Of a stretch of DNA of 64,000 bases, positions 9,214 to 18,300 are shown piece after piece (the stretch's first letter is position 1; each line of letters opens with the position of its first letter). The stretch lies in NCBI RefSeq assembly GCF_005887635.2, contig NZ_CP040821.1, positions 124,001-188,000 on the forward strand, read 5' to 3'. The translations under genes were made by a program, and so were the position numbers. The DNA comes from Paroceanicella profunda (GTDB lineage Bacteria > Pseudomonadota > Alphaproteobacteria > Rhodobacterales > Rhodobacteraceae). The notes beneath the pieces are model-generated. The model saw nothing but the letters and a program-made list of their open reading frames with translations, was not told where the DNA came from and searched no databases.

Positions 9214-10607
9214 GCGCGCCTGTCTTCCGCATCCGCGCCGTGGAGCTGGCCGAGCGCCCGGTCACCCTGCGCCTGCCGTTCCGCTTCGGCGACACGCTGG
9301 TCGAGCGTACAGCCGAGGCCTATCTGCGCCTGCGCGTGGAGGGGCCGGGCGGCGTGCACACGGGCGTCGCCGCCCAGCTCATGGTGCCGCGCTGGTTCGA
9401 CAAGCGCCCCGAGCGCGACAATGCCCGGACGGTCGATGACCTGCGCCGCAGCCTGCGCACCGTGGCGGGCCTCGCGCCAGGGCTGCGCGGCAGCGTGGCG
9501 CGGCTCGCGGCGGAGAGCCGGGCCGCCAGCCTTTCCGTGCTCTGCGCCGGGGCGGATGCGCTGCCGCGCCTCGCCGCGGGCTTCGGCCCGGCACTGCTGG
9601 AAATGGCGCTGATCGACGCGGCCTGCCGCAGCGGCGGGGCCGGCTTCGCCGCTACCGTGCGGGCCGATGCGCTGGGGCTGGGCCCGCTCGCCCCGCCCGA
9701 CCTCACGCCCGACGGGCTCTCGCGACATCTCGCCGGGCTGCGCCCCGCGCCGGAGATCGCGCTGCGCCACACGGTCGGCTATGACGCGCCGCTCACCGCG
9801 CGGGAGGTGCGCCAGCGCCCGGATGACCTGCCGGTGTCGCTCGACGAGGTGGTCGCGGCCACCGGCGTGCGCTGGTTCAAGATCAAGCTGAAGGGCGACC
9901 CGGAAGCCGATATCGCCCGGCTGGAGGCCGTCGCCGCCGTGCTGGCCCCGCTGGGGCGCTACGGCGCGACCCTCGACGCGAACGAGCAATACCTGCCGGA
10001 GGCCTTCACCGAATTCTCCGCCCGCCTGGCCGCGGCGCGCACGCTGGCGGCGCTGCGCGAGGGCCTCGCCTTCATCGAGCAACCTTTCGCGCGCGAAACG
10101 GCGCTGGAGCATCCCGCGCCTCCCGGGCTTCCGGCCCTGATCGACGAGAGCGACGACGCGGACGACGCCTTCCCGCGCGCCGCCGCGCGCGGCTATGCCG
10201 GGGTGTCGGTGAAAAGCTGCAAGGGCGTGCTGCGCGCCCTGCTCAACTCGGCCCGGGTTGCCGCCGCGCCGGGGCGGGCCTTTCTCAGCGCCGAGGATCT
10301 CACCTGCCAGCCCGGCCTGTGCCTGCAGCAGGACACGGCGATGGCGGCGCTGGTGGGCGCCCGGCACGTCGAGCGCAACGGCCATCATTTCGCCGGCGGC
10401 TTCCAGGGCGCGCCGGAGGCCGAGCGGGCCGCGGCCCTGGCCGCGCATCCCGACCTCTACCGCCCCGGCCGCCGCGGCCCGGAACCCGCGATTTCCGGCG
10501 GCCGGCTCCGGCTCGGCTCGCTGGGCGCGCCGGGTTTCGCCTCCGCGCCGGGGCCCGACTTCACAGCAATGAAAAACACGATTTTCCAGGAGGAAACCGG
10601 ATCATGA
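9210..10607 (+). CDS. enolase-superfamily protein (muconate-lactonizing / mandelate-racemase-like)
   Basis: A 465-aa protein, longer than a usual MR/MLE enzyme (350-400 aa). The barrel half shows the catalytic pattern: KxK (WFKIKLKGD, near residue 230), metal ligands Asp (TLDANEQY), Glu (FIEQPF) and the DES segment (LIDESDD), and a second catalytic Lys in SVKSCKG. This fits the MLE-type arrangement with a Lys on each face of the active site, so dehydration, racemisation or cycloisomerisation of an acid is plausible. It overlaps both neighbours by 4 bp. No close named homologue is recognised. Confidence 0.85.
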   Translation: MSAPVFRIRAVELAERPVTLRLPFRFGDTLVERTAEAYLRLRVEGPGGVHTGVAAQLMVPRWFDKRPERDNARTVDDLRRSLRTVAGLAPGLRGSVARLAAESRAASLSVLCAGADALPRLAAGFGPALLEMALIDAACRSGGAGFAATVRADALGLGPLAPPDLTPDGLSRHLAGLRPAPEIALRHTVGYDAPLTAREVRQRPDDLPVSLDEVVAATGVRWFKIKLKGDPEADIARLEAVAAVLAPLGRYGATLDANEQYLPEAFTEFSARLAAARTLAALREGLAFIEQPFARETALEHPAPPGLPALIDESDDADDAFPRAAARGYAGVSVKSCKGVLRALLNSARVAAAPGRAFLSAEDLTCQPGLCLQQDTAMAALVGARHVERNGHHFAGGFQGAPEAERAAALAAHPDLYRPGRRGPEPAISGGRLRLGSLGAPGFASAPGPDFTAMKNTIFQEETGS

Positions 10608-11755
10608 GGCAAACCCGCATTGGCATCATCATGCATGGCGTCACGGGCCGCATGGGCATGAACCAGCATCTCATCCGCTCGGTGCTGGCCATTCGCGAAC
10701 AGGGCGGCGTGGCGCTGTCGGACGGCTCGCGGCTGATGCCGGACCCGATCATCGTGGGCCGCAGCGCCGCGCGCGTGGAAGCGCTGGCGCAGGCGCATGG
10801 CATCACCCGCTGGACGACGGACCTCGACGCCGCCCTCGCCAACCCCGACGACACGCTGTTCTTCGATGCCGCCTCCACCCGGTTGCGGCCGGAGCTGCTG
10901 CGCCGGGCCATCGACGCGGGCAAGCACGTCTACTGCGAGAAGCCGGTCTCCGAGAGCCTCGCGGAGGCGCTGGAGATCGCGGCCTACGCCAAGGCGAAGG
11001 GCGTGAAGAACGGCATCGTGCATGACAAGCTGGACCTGCCGGGGCTGAAGAAGCTCCGCCGCCTGCGCGACAGCGGCTTCTTCGGCCGCATCCTCTCGGT
11101 GCGCGGCGAATTCGGTTACTGGGTGTTCGAGGGCGACTGGATGGCGGCGCAGCGCCCGAGCTGGAACTACCGCAAGGCGGACGGCGGCGGCATCATCTCC
11201 GACATGCTGTGCCACTGGCGCTACGTGCTCGACAACACCATCGCCCCGGTGACGGCGGTGAGCTGCCGCGGCGCGGTCCACATCCCCGAGCGCTGGGACG
11301 AAGAGGGCCGCCCCTATGCCGCGGACGCGGACGATGCCGCCTATGCCACCTTCGAGCTGGAGGGCGGCATCATCGCCCAGCTCAACTCGAGCTGGTGCGT
11401 GCGCGTGCGCCGCGACGACCTGGTGACCTTCCAGGTCGACGGCACCCACGGCTCCGCCGTGGCCGGGCTGCACCGCTGCTTCAGCCAGCACCGGGTGAAC
11501 ACGCCCAAGCCGGTGTGGAACCCCGACCAGCCGCAGAAGATGAACTTCTTCGAGGACTGGGAGGAGGTGCCGGACAACACCGCCTTCGACAACGGCTTCA
11601 AGGTGCAGTGGGAGGATTTCCTGCGCCATGTCGCGGAGGACGGCCCCTGGCAGTATTCGCTGCTCGAAGGGGCGAAGGGTGTCCAGCTCGCCGAGCTGGG
11701 CCATCGCAGCTGGCAGGAGCGTCGCTGGGTCGACGTGCCCGCACTGGAGATCTGA
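10604..11755 (+). CDS. Gfo/Idh/MocA-family oxidoreductase
   Basis: A 383-aa NAD(P)-dependent dehydrogenase. The start is the ATG overlapping the previous stop (ATGA), 7 bp after an AGGAGGAA ribosome site. The N-terminal half is a Rossmann domain with a modified glycine loop (IIMHGVTGRMGMNQH) and the family signature GKHVYCEKPVSESLAEA near residue 110. The C-terminal substrate domain carries GGGIISDMLCHWRYVLDN, with His where the catalytic His is expected. It probably oxidises a hydroxyl of a sugar, cyclitol or glycoside. The same trio with DUF993 and an isomerase is found together in other genomes. Confidence 0.92.
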   Translation: MRQTRIGIIMHGVTGRMGMNQHLIRSVLAIREQGGVALSDGSRLMPDPIIVGRSAARVEALAQAHGITRWTTDLDAALANPDDTLFFDAASTRLRPELLRRAIDAGKHVYCEKPVSESLAEALEIAAYAKAKGVKNGIVHDKLDLPGLKKLRRLRDSGFFGRILSVRGEFGYWVFEGDWMAAQRPSWNYRKADGGGIISDMLCHWRYVLDNTIAPVTAVSCRGAVHIPERWDEEGRPYAADADDAAYATFELEGGIIAQLNSSWCVRVRRDDLVTFQVDGTHGSAVAGLHRCFSQHRVNTPKPVWNPDQPQKMNFFEDWEEVPDNTAFDNGFKVQWEDFLRHVAEDGPWQYSLLEGAKGVQLAELGHRSWQERRWVDVPALEI

Positions 11756-11758
11756 GCC

Positions 11759-12937
11759 ATGTCGACACTGACGCTGACCAACCCTGCCACCCTCCGCCTG
11801 CCCGTGCCGGGCGGCGGGCGCGCTCCGCTCACCCTCGCGGCCGGGCCTGGCCCCGTGCCGCCCCCGGGCCCCTGGACCCGCACCGCCTATGCCGCTGCCC
11901 ATGTGGTGGCCGACCCGCTGGCCGATATCGACCCCTGGGTGCAGACCGCGGTGGACTGGGACCGCACGCTCGCCTTTCGCGAACACCTCTGGAGCCTCGG
12001 CTTCGGCGTGGCCGAGGCGATGGACACCGCGCAGCGCGGCATGGGGCTGGACTGGCCCAGCTCGCTGGAGCTGATCCGCCGGAGCCTCGCCGCGGCGGAC
12101 GGGCGGCCCATCGCCTGCGGCGCGGGCACCGATCATCTGACCCCCGGGCCCGGCGTGTCGCTCGATGCGGTGATCGGAGCCTACGAGAGCCAGTGCGAGG
12201 CGGTGGAGGCCGCCGGCGGGCAGGTGATCCTGATGGCCTCGCGCGCGCTGGTTCAGGCCGCGCGGGGGCCGGAGGATTACGCCCGCGTCTACGGCCGTGT
12301 GCTCTCGGGCCTCTCGCGCCCGGCGATCCTGCACTGGCTGGGCGAGATGTTCGACCCGGCCCTTGCCGGCTACTGGGGCGCGCAGGACCATCTCGCGGCG
12401 ATGGAAACCTGCCTCTCGGTGATCGCGGAGAATGCCGGGAAGATCGACGGCATCAAGATCTCGCTGCTCTCGGCGCAGAAGGAGATTGCCATGCGCCGCC
12501 GCCTGCCGGAGGGCGTGCGCATGTACACCGGCGACGACTTCAACTACCCGGAGCTGATCGAGGGCGACGAACAGCGCCATTCCCACGCCCTGCTCGGCAT
12601 CTTCGACGCCATCGCCGCGCCGGCGTCACGGGCGCTCACCGCGCTCTCGGCCGGCGACGCGCCCGGGGCGCGGGAAATCTTCGCCCCCACGGTGCCGCTC
12701 TCGCGCCACGTGTTCCGCGCACCCACGCGCTTCTACAAGACCGGGGTTGTGTTCCTCGCCTATCTCTCCGGCCACCAGGACCATTTCACCATGGTCGGCG
12801 GGCAGGAGAGCGCGCGCTCCACCCTGCACCTGGCCGACATTCTGCGGCTGGGCAACGATGCGCGCCTGTTCGCGGACCCGGAGGCGGTGGCGGCACGGGC
12901 CCGGGCCGTCTTCGCGCCGCGCGGCGTGGAGATCTGA
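11759..12937 (+). CDS. DUF993 / dihydrodipicolinate-synthase-like barrel protein
   Basis: A 392-aa protein of the DUF993 family, distantly related to DapA-type class I aldolases. Family-like segments include GAGTDHLTPGP, QVILMASRAL and KIDGIKISLLSAQKE; the Lys in GIKIS is at about the place of the Schiff-base Lys in DapA enzymes. Other features are MYTGDDFNYPELIEGDE and GHQDHFTMVGGQES. It follows the oxidoreductase by 3 bp and precedes the next isomerase by 2 bp. An aldolase-like or hydrolyase step on a keto-intermediate is a reasonable guess; no member is known to me to be characterised. Confidence 0.85.
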   Translation: MSTLTLTNPATLRLPVPGGGRAPLTLAAGPGPVPPPGPWTRTAYAAAHVVADPLADIDPWVQTAVDWDRTLAFREHLWSLGFGVAEAMDTAQRGMGLDWPSSLELIRRSLAAADGRPIACGAGTDHLTPGPGVSLDAVIGAYESQCEAVEAAGGQVILMASRALVQAARGPEDYARVYGRVLSGLSRPAILHWLGEMFDPALAGYWGAQDHLAAMETCLSVIAENAGKIDGIKISLLSAQKEIAMRRRLPEGVRMYTGDDFNYPELIEGDEQRHSHALLGIFDAIAAPASRALTALSAGDAPGAREIFAPTVPLSRHVFRAPTRFYKTGVVFLAYLSGHQDHFTMVGGQESARSTLHLADILRLGNDARLFADPEAVAARARAVFAPRGVEI

Positions 12938-12939
12938 GC

Positions 12940-13761
12940 ATGGCAGAGGCGAATCAACTGTCGCTCAACACCGCCACGGTCAGCCGGCAATGGAATCTCG
13001 CGCAATGCGTGGAGGGCTGCCTGCGCCACGGGTTCGGCGGAATTTCCCCCTGGCGGGACAAGTTGCAGGAGGCCGGCGTCGCCGAGGGCGCCCGGCTGAT
13101 CCGCCAGTCCGGCCTCGGCGTGAGCGGCCTGTGCCGCGGCGGCTGGTACACCGCGGAGGGCGCCCTCACCCCGGCGGTGCTGGAGGACAACCGCCGCGCC
13201 GTGGACGAGGCCGCGGCCATCGGCGCGGCCTGCCTGGTGATGGTGGTGGGCGGGCTGCCGAAGGGCTCGCGCGATATCGACGGCGCGCGGGAGATCGTCA
13301 CCGAAGGGCTCGCGCGCACGCTCGACTACGCCCGCGAGGTGGGCATGCCCATCGCGCTGGAGCCGCTGCACCCGATGTATGCCGCCGACCGGGCCTGTGT
13401 GAACACCACCGGCCAGGCCCTTGATATCTGTGACCGGCTGGGAGAGGGGATCGGCCTCGCGCTCGATGTCTACCACGTGTGGTGGGACCCGGAACTGAAG
13501 GCCCAGATCGCCCGGGCCGGGCGTGAGCGGCTGCTGGCCTTCCACATCTGCGACTGGCTGGTGCCCACCCGCGACCTGGTGCTGGACCGCGGCATGATGG
13601 GCGACGGGGTGATCGACATCGACGGTATCCGCGCCGCGGTGGAGGCCCGGGGCTTCGACGGATTGCTGGAAGTCGAGATCTTTTCCGATGCGAACTGGTG
13701 GGAGCGCGACCCCGATGAGGTGCTTTCCATCATCGTGGAGCGCGGCGCCGCCCTGGCCTGA
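12940..13761 (+). CDS. second xylose-isomerase-like TIM-barrel isomerase/epimerase
   Basis: A 273-aa AP_endonuc_2 superfamily protein. Metal ligands are visible as Glu in ALEPLHPMYA, Asp in ALDVYHVWWDP, His in FHICDW and Glu in LEVEIFS. It is clearly different in sequence from the first isomerase of the operon (8380-9213), so the two probably catalyse separate steps. It is the last gene of the operon, and about 220 bp without a gene follow. Two isomerase-like barrels with a Gfo/Idh enzyme also occur in pathways that work through 3-keto-sugars. Confidence 0.88.
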   Translation: MAEANQLSLNTATVSRQWNLAQCVEGCLRHGFGGISPWRDKLQEAGVAEGARLIRQSGLGVSGLCRGGWYTAEGALTPAVLEDNRRAVDEAAAIGAACLVMVVGGLPKGSRDIDGAREIVTEGLARTLDYAREVGMPIALEPLHPMYAADRACVNTTGQALDICDRLGEGIGLALDVYHVWWDPELKAQIARAGRERLLAFHICDWLVPTRDLVLDRGMMGDGVIDIDGIRAAVEARGFDGLLEVEIFSDANWWERDPDEVLSIIVERGAALA

Positions 13762-13982
13762 CCACCCGCCGCACGCCCGTGCCGGGTCGGCGCGCACCCC
13801 CGCGCCGGCCGCCGGCCTGACCTCCCGGTTGATCAAATTTGATCCAAAACGGCAGCGCACACGCTTGCTTTATCGATTAACAAACGCCTAAGTGAGGAAA
13901 TACACGCTGTAGTACATTGAGTTTGCCGGTTTTGGGGGTTGCGGAAAAATGACCACCCGTCATTTTGGAGATCGGTCGGAAC

Positions 13983-16178
13983 ATGGCACGCATTGAGCCT
14001 CTGTTCCCGCGCCGTGACGAGGCCGGACGCCTGGCCGCGTTGCACTCATATCTCATCAGCGAGGACTATGCCGAGGCCGAGCTGGGCCGGTTCGTCGACA
14101 TTGCCCGCCGGGCGCTGTGCGTGCCGATGGCGGCGCTGGCCTTCGTAGGCGAAACCCATCAGTACGTCCGCGCGCCGCGCGGCACCACCGTTCGGGAGAC
14201 GCGGCGCGAGGGAGCCTTGTCCGCCCATGCGCTCGGCACGGAAGGCGTGTTCGAGGTGCCGGACGCCCGGGCCGATCCGCGCTTCCGGTTCAACCCGATG
14301 GTGACGGGCGCGCCCCACATTCGCTTCTTCGCGGCAGCGGTGCTGCGCACGCCGGAGGGCTGGGCCCTGGGCACGCTCTCGGTCTGTGACACGCGGCCAC
14401 GGCCGAACGGGCTCACCGAGGCGGAACGGCTCACGCTGAGTGATCTCGCGGAACTGGTGATGGCGCGGATGGAGGCGACGCGCGCCGCCACCCGGCAGCG
14501 AGACCCGGAGCGGCTGCGCTTCGAGCAGATGTCCCACACCTCGCCCGACGGCATCATCTGCGCCGATGACACCAACCATATCCGGTTCTGGAGCGCGGGC
14601 GCGGAGCGGATGTTCGGCTACAGCGCGGAGGAGACGCTGGGCCGCACGCTGGACATGATCCTGCCCGAGGCCCTGCGCGGGCGCCGGCTTCCGGGCCTCG
14701 CGCGTGCGCTGGCCGCGCGGGCCCGGGCCAACCCGGAGCGCATGGTCAGCCTTCCGGCGCTGCGGCGCGACGGCACGGAATTCCCCGTCGAACTCTCGCT
14801 GTCGAGCTGGCAGGAGGACGGTCGGGTGGTGTTCGGCGCCATCCTGCGCGACATCACCGCCCGCCGGCGCACGGAGGCGGAGCTGCGCCACGCCGCGGAG
14901 CATGACCCGCTCACGGGCCTCGCCAACCGCGCGCTGCTGCGCCGCCGGATGGAGATGCTCAACCGCACCGGCCGGGGCGGCTCCGTGATGATGCTGGACC
15001 TCGACGGGTTCAAGCACGTGAACGACGTCTTCGGTCACGCCGGCGGCGACCATCTGCTGGTCACGGTCGCGGAGCGCCTGACGGCGGTAAGCGACGGGGC
15101 CCTGGTGGCGCGGCTGGGGGGCGATGAATTCGTGCTGCTGATCGAGGGGGAGCACGACGTGCCTGTCCTGCGGCGCCTGGCCGAGCGCGTGGTCACCACG
15201 CTGGCCGAAGCGGTGCCGCTGGACAATCACGTGCTGCATGTCGGCGCCAGCGTGGGCGTGGCGCACAGCCCGCCGGGTATGCCGCTGGGCGACCTGCTGG
15301 GCGATGCCGATCTCGCGCTCTACCGGGCCAAGTCCTCCGGGCGCGGACGGGTGATGTTCTTCGAGACGCAGATGCGGACGGCGGCGCTCAACGGCGGCAC
15401 GCTGGTGCGCGACCTGCACGGCGCCTGGGCGCGGCGGGAGTTCGAGCTGCACTTCCAGCCGCAGTTCCGGCTGGCGGACCGTGCGCTCGTCGGCGTCGAG
15501 GCGCTGCTGCGCTGGAACCACCCGGAGCGGGGGGAGCTGGCGCCGGAGGCCTTCCTGGCCGGGCTCGAGAGCAGCATGCTCGCCGCCGCGGTGGGGGACT
15601 GGGTGCTCGACACCGCCTGCAGCCAGCTGGCCGCGTGGCGCGCCAGTGCCTTCCCGGGCCTGCGGATGAGCGTGAACCTGTTTCCGGTGCAACTGCACGG
15701 GCTGGAGCTGGCGGACCGCGTGGCCGCCCTGCTGGACCGGCACGGGCTGCCGGGCACGGCGCTGGAACTTGAGGTGAAGGAAGCCGCCATCCTGCGCCAC
15801 CGGCTGCACCTGTCGGACCTGTTCGGCCGGCTGAGGGCGCTCGGGGTGGGCGTGGCCTTCGACGATTTCGGCACCGGGCTCGCCTCGCTGAGGCTGCTGC
15901 GGGACGTGCCGCTCTCCTGCCTGACGATCGACCGGGCGGCGATATCCGGCGCGGGCGCCGGCCTCGCGGACCCGTCGCTGGTCGAGGCGGTGGTGGGACT
16001 TGCCTCGGGCTTCGGCCTCCAGGTGGTGGCCGAAGGCATCGAGACCGAGGAGCAGGCCCGCCGCCTGCGGGCCTTCGGGGGCGTGCGCGGGCAGGGGCGG
16101 CTGTTCGGCATGCCTATGACGCGCTCCATGTTCGAAGCGCGCCACCCGGGCGACGCGAGGTCTGCTGCCTCGGCCTGA
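13983..16178 (+). CDS. GAF-PAS-GGDEF-EAL cyclic-di-GMP protein
   Basis: A soluble 731-aa protein: GAF (about residues 20-155), PAS with following PAC (about 175-300), GGDEF (about 300-465) and EAL (about 480-725). The cyclase motif is intact (LGGDEFVLL). The EAL domain keeps VEALLRW, VNLF, the DDFGTG loop and AEGIETEE, but the Lys expected in the LKIDR segment is Thr (LTIDR, near residue 648), so phosphodiesterase activity may be weak. I chose the ATG at 13983 (MARIEPLF), with GGAG 12 bp upstream; an in-frame TTG at 13965 is the alternative. It is monocistronic, with an AT-rich leader. Confidence 0.9.
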   Translation: MARIEPLFPRRDEAGRLAALHSYLISEDYAEAELGRFVDIARRALCVPMAALAFVGETHQYVRAPRGTTVRETRREGALSAHALGTEGVFEVPDARADPRFRFNPMVTGAPHIRFFAAAVLRTPEGWALGTLSVCDTRPRPNGLTEAERLTLSDLAELVMARMEATRAATRQRDPERLRFEQMSHTSPDGIICADDTNHIRFWSAGAERMFGYSAEETLGRTLDMILPEALRGRRLPGLARALAARARANPERMVSLPALRRDGTEFPVELSLSSWQEDGRVVFGAILRDITARRRTEAELRHAAEHDPLTGLANRALLRRRMEMLNRTGRGGSVMMLDLDGFKHVNDVFGHAGGDHLLVTVAERLTAVSDGALVARLGGDEFVLLIEGEHDVPVLRRLAERVVTTLAEAVPLDNHVLHVGASVGVAHSPPGMPLGDLLGDADLALYRAKSSGRGRVMFFETQMRTAALNGGTLVRDLHGAWARREFELHFQPQFRLADRALVGVEALLRWNHPERGELAPEAFLAGLESSMLAAAVGDWVLDTACSQLAAWRASAFPGLRMSVNLFPVQLHGLELADRVAALLDRHGLPGTALELEVKEAAILRHRLHLSDLFGRLRALGVGVAFDDFGTGLASLRLLRDVPLSCLTIDRAAISGAGAGLADPSLVEAVVGLASGFGLQVVAEGIETEEQARRLRAFGGVRGQGRLFGMPMTRSMFEARHPGDARSAASA

Positions 16179-16248
16179 CCCCCTGCCGGGAACGGCCTGC
16201 GGCCGTGCCCGATGCCCGGATGAGGGATCCGGACGGGGGCCCCGGCCG

Positions 16249-16401
16249 TCAGTTGGTGATGTCGCTCTGGACCTTCTCGGACGAACTCTCGATGGCCGAC
16301 CCTCCGGCCTGCACGTCTTCGCCGATGCCCTGCACGGTGTTGCAGGCTGCGAGGCCGATGAAGACGCCGAGGATTGCGAGACGCTTGGCGATGATGGTCA
16401 T
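16249..16401 (-). CDS. entericidin A/B-family small lipoprotein
   Basis: A 50-aa protein beginning MTIIAKRLAILGVFIGLAAC. It has a lipobox ending at Cys20 (LAAC), followed by NTVQGIGEDVQAGGSAIESS and a short acidic tail, the standard entericidin form. An AGAGG ribosome site lies 8 bp before the ATG. Members are membrane-anchored lipoproteins linked to stationary-phase and osmotic stress; the entericidin A/B toxin-antidote pair of enteric bacteria gave the name, and alphaproteobacteria often carry one copy. It sits 80 bp from another small membrane-protein gene on the same strand. Confidence 0.9.
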   Translation of the reverse strand: MTIIAKRLAILGVFIGLAACNTVQGIGEDVQAGGSAIESSSEKVQSDITN

Positions 16402-16481
16402 GATGTGAACCTCTTTTGGTCGATGAACCTGGTGTGCGTGCTCGGGCGGCGCGAGTCTGCGCTCCCATCGGGGACTGTGGG

Positions 16482-16640
16482 TCAGATTCTGCCCATCAGC
16501 AACAAAATGATCAGGACGACGAGAACCAGCCCGAGGCCGCCGCTCGGGTAATAGCCCCAGCCGCGGCTGTGCGGCCAGGTGGGCAGGGCGCCGATGAGAA
16601 TGAGAATAAGAATGATCACCAGGATGGTGCCGATTGTCAT
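16482..16640 (-). CDS. DUF3309-family small membrane protein
   Basis: A 52-aa protein with two hydrophobic segments flanking the conserved centre LPTWPHSRGWGYYPSGG, which is diagnostic of DUF3309. The function is unknown; relatives are common in proteobacteria and often lie near stress genes. The start is the ATG of MTIGTILV. It is in the same orientation as the entericidin gene downstream and the LysR gene upstream. Confidence 0.88.
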   Translation of the reverse strand: MTIGTILVIILILILIGALPTWPHSRGWGYYPSGGLGLVLVVLIILLLMGRI

Positions 16641-16786
16641 CGCCGCTATTCCCTGTGGCTGTCCGCCGGGCCAGGATGGCACCGGCAGGTGTTTTCGATT
16701 TCCTTTCAAGAACGTGTGACCGGCGGAAAAGTTCCTTGCCATGCGCGCAGAATGCCGTGGGAGGCGCGTGTCCGGGCCGGCCGGCC

Positions 16787-17767
16787 TCAGGCGCAGGCGG
16801 CGTCGTTCAGGCCGTGGCGCGAGGGGCGCGCGCGCTGCCACGGGTCGAAGCTGCGCCGGAGCAGCGTGGCGACGGCCTGCACCCGGCAGTCGGCGCCGGG
16901 GCGCTCCAGATTGCGGATCTGCACCGAGGGCAGCGGGGGAAGGCCACAGGTGCCGTCCAACCCCTCCAGCGGCGGCGCGATGAGGAAGGCGGGCACCGGC
17001 GCGATGGCGAGATCGGCGGAGACCGCGCTCATCTGAACGCTGAAATTGGCGCTGACATAGGCGAAGCGGAAGGTCCGCCCAGCCTGTTCCAGCGCCTCCA
17101 CCGCGCCGAGGCGCCAGGCGCAGGTCTGGTCCCACATCGCCAGCGGCAGGGGCGAGCGCTGCCAGGCAGCGCCCCCGCGGCACCCGGTCCAGATCAGCGG
17201 CGTTTCCAGCAGGATTTCCGAACCCCTTGTCAGCGGCGCGCCCGGCTGGGCATAGACCAGGGCGACGTCGAGCAGCCCGGCGGCATGGCGCCGGGACAGC
17301 TCCTCCGAGGAGCCGATCACCACGTCCACCGCCACGTTGGGATGCGTGCAGGCGAACTGGCTCAGCACATCGGGCAGCACCAGCGCGCCGAGGTCGTCCG
17401 GCGCGCCCAGCCGCACGGTGCCGGACATCTCCGCGCTGCGAAAGCGCGCCATCAGCTCCCCCGTGAGCGCGAGGATGCGCCGGGCATAGGGCAGCAGCAC
17501 CTCGCCCTGGGGCGTGAGGGTGACGGCGCGCGAATCCCGCTCCAGCAGGGTGGCGGAGAGCATCTGCTCCAGCTTCTTCACCTGCATGGACACCGCGGAG
17601 GGCGTGCGCGCCACCCGTTCGGCGGCGCGTGAGAAGCTGCCGGTCTCCACGATGGCGACGAAGGTGCGCAGCAGGTCCGCGTCCACCCGCCCCAGGGCGG
17701 CGTGAAGCTCCGGCCCGGGGGCGTCCGGGCCGGTCTCGGCCGTGATGCTGCTGTCCGGTCGGTTCAT
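16787..17767 (-). CDS. LysR-family transcriptional regulator
   Basis: A 326-aa LysR-type regulator with about 30 extra residues before the DNA-binding helix-turn-helix (FVAIVETGSFSRAAERVART, PSAVSMQVKKLEQML), followed by the effector domain (SGTVRLGAPDDLGALVLPDVL). It diverges from a small DUF1127-like gene at 17935. The AT-rich spacer (about 17828-17880) contains ATCATGAT and other dyad-like sequence that could be its binding site. No metabolic gene is adjacent, so the regulated pathway is unclear. Confidence 0.9.
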   Translation of the reverse strand: MNRPDSSITAETGPDAPGPELHAALGRVDADLLRTFVAIVETGSFSRAAERVARTPSAVSMQVKKLEQMLSATLLERDSRAVTLTPQGEVLLPYARRILALTGELMARFRSAEMSGTVRLGAPDDLGALVLPDVLSQFACTHPNVAVDVVIGSSEELSRRHAAGLLDVALVYAQPGAPLTRGSEILLETPLIWTGCRGGAAWQRSPLPLAMWDQTCAWRLGAVEALEQAGRTFRFAYVSANFSVQMSAVSADLAIAPVPAFLIAPPLEGLDGTCGLPPLPSVQIRNLERPGADCRVQAVATLLRRSFDPWQRARPSRHGLNDAACA

Positions 17768-17934
17768 GGCGATGCTCCTTCGGCAGGGCAGGGGCGTGCG
17801 GGGGGCAGGGCAGGGGTATGCGGGCGCCGTGTTTCAATTTTCCTGAATCATGATAACAGATCTATTCGTTTGATTGAAGTGTCTCCCGGCGCCATGTTCC
17901 GGACATCGCACACGCCATCACGGAGGACTGGCAG

Positions 17935-18219
17935 ATGACCTGCACATTTTCGGACATCCCGGCGCGCCCCGGACCGAACGGCGCCCTGCAGCGGATCGCC
18001 TCCTGGCGGGCGGCTTTCGCGGCGCGAAGCGCGCTGCGCCGCCAGCAGCGGCTGGACCGCGCGGCCTTCAGGGGCCTGCTCTACAAGGATGAGTGGGTTC
18101 TGCGCGATCTCGGCGTCACGCGGCATGACGTGGAACAGGCCGCGGGCCTGCCGCTGTCGTGCAACGCGGCGGAGGAATTGCAGCGCCTCGCGCAGTGGAA
18201 CCGGCGCAGCGGCATGTGA
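17935..18219 (+). CDS. DUF1127-like small protein
   Basis: A 94-aa protein rich in Arg and Ala. The C-terminal half has the DUF1127/YjiS-type pattern, a short acidic helix then LRDLGVTRHDVEQAAG. A good ribosome site (GGAGG, 9 bp before the ATG) supports the start. Alphaproteobacterial DUF1127 proteins affect phosphate/carbon homeostasis and RNA turnover in some species, but this one is longer than the 45-70 aa core and no role can be assigned. It is divergent from the LysR gene, which may control it. Confidence 0.65.
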   Translation: MTCTFSDIPARPGPNGALQRIASWRAAFAARSALRRQQRLDRAAFRGLLYKDEWVLRDLGVTRHDVEQAAGLPLSCNAAEELQRLAQWNRRSGM

Positions 18220-18300
18220 TGCCGCCGACAGGACGAGACGGGCCGGGGCAACCCGCCGCGCCGGCCCGCGCGCTCAGGTCCTGTCCGCGCCCCGGAAGGC

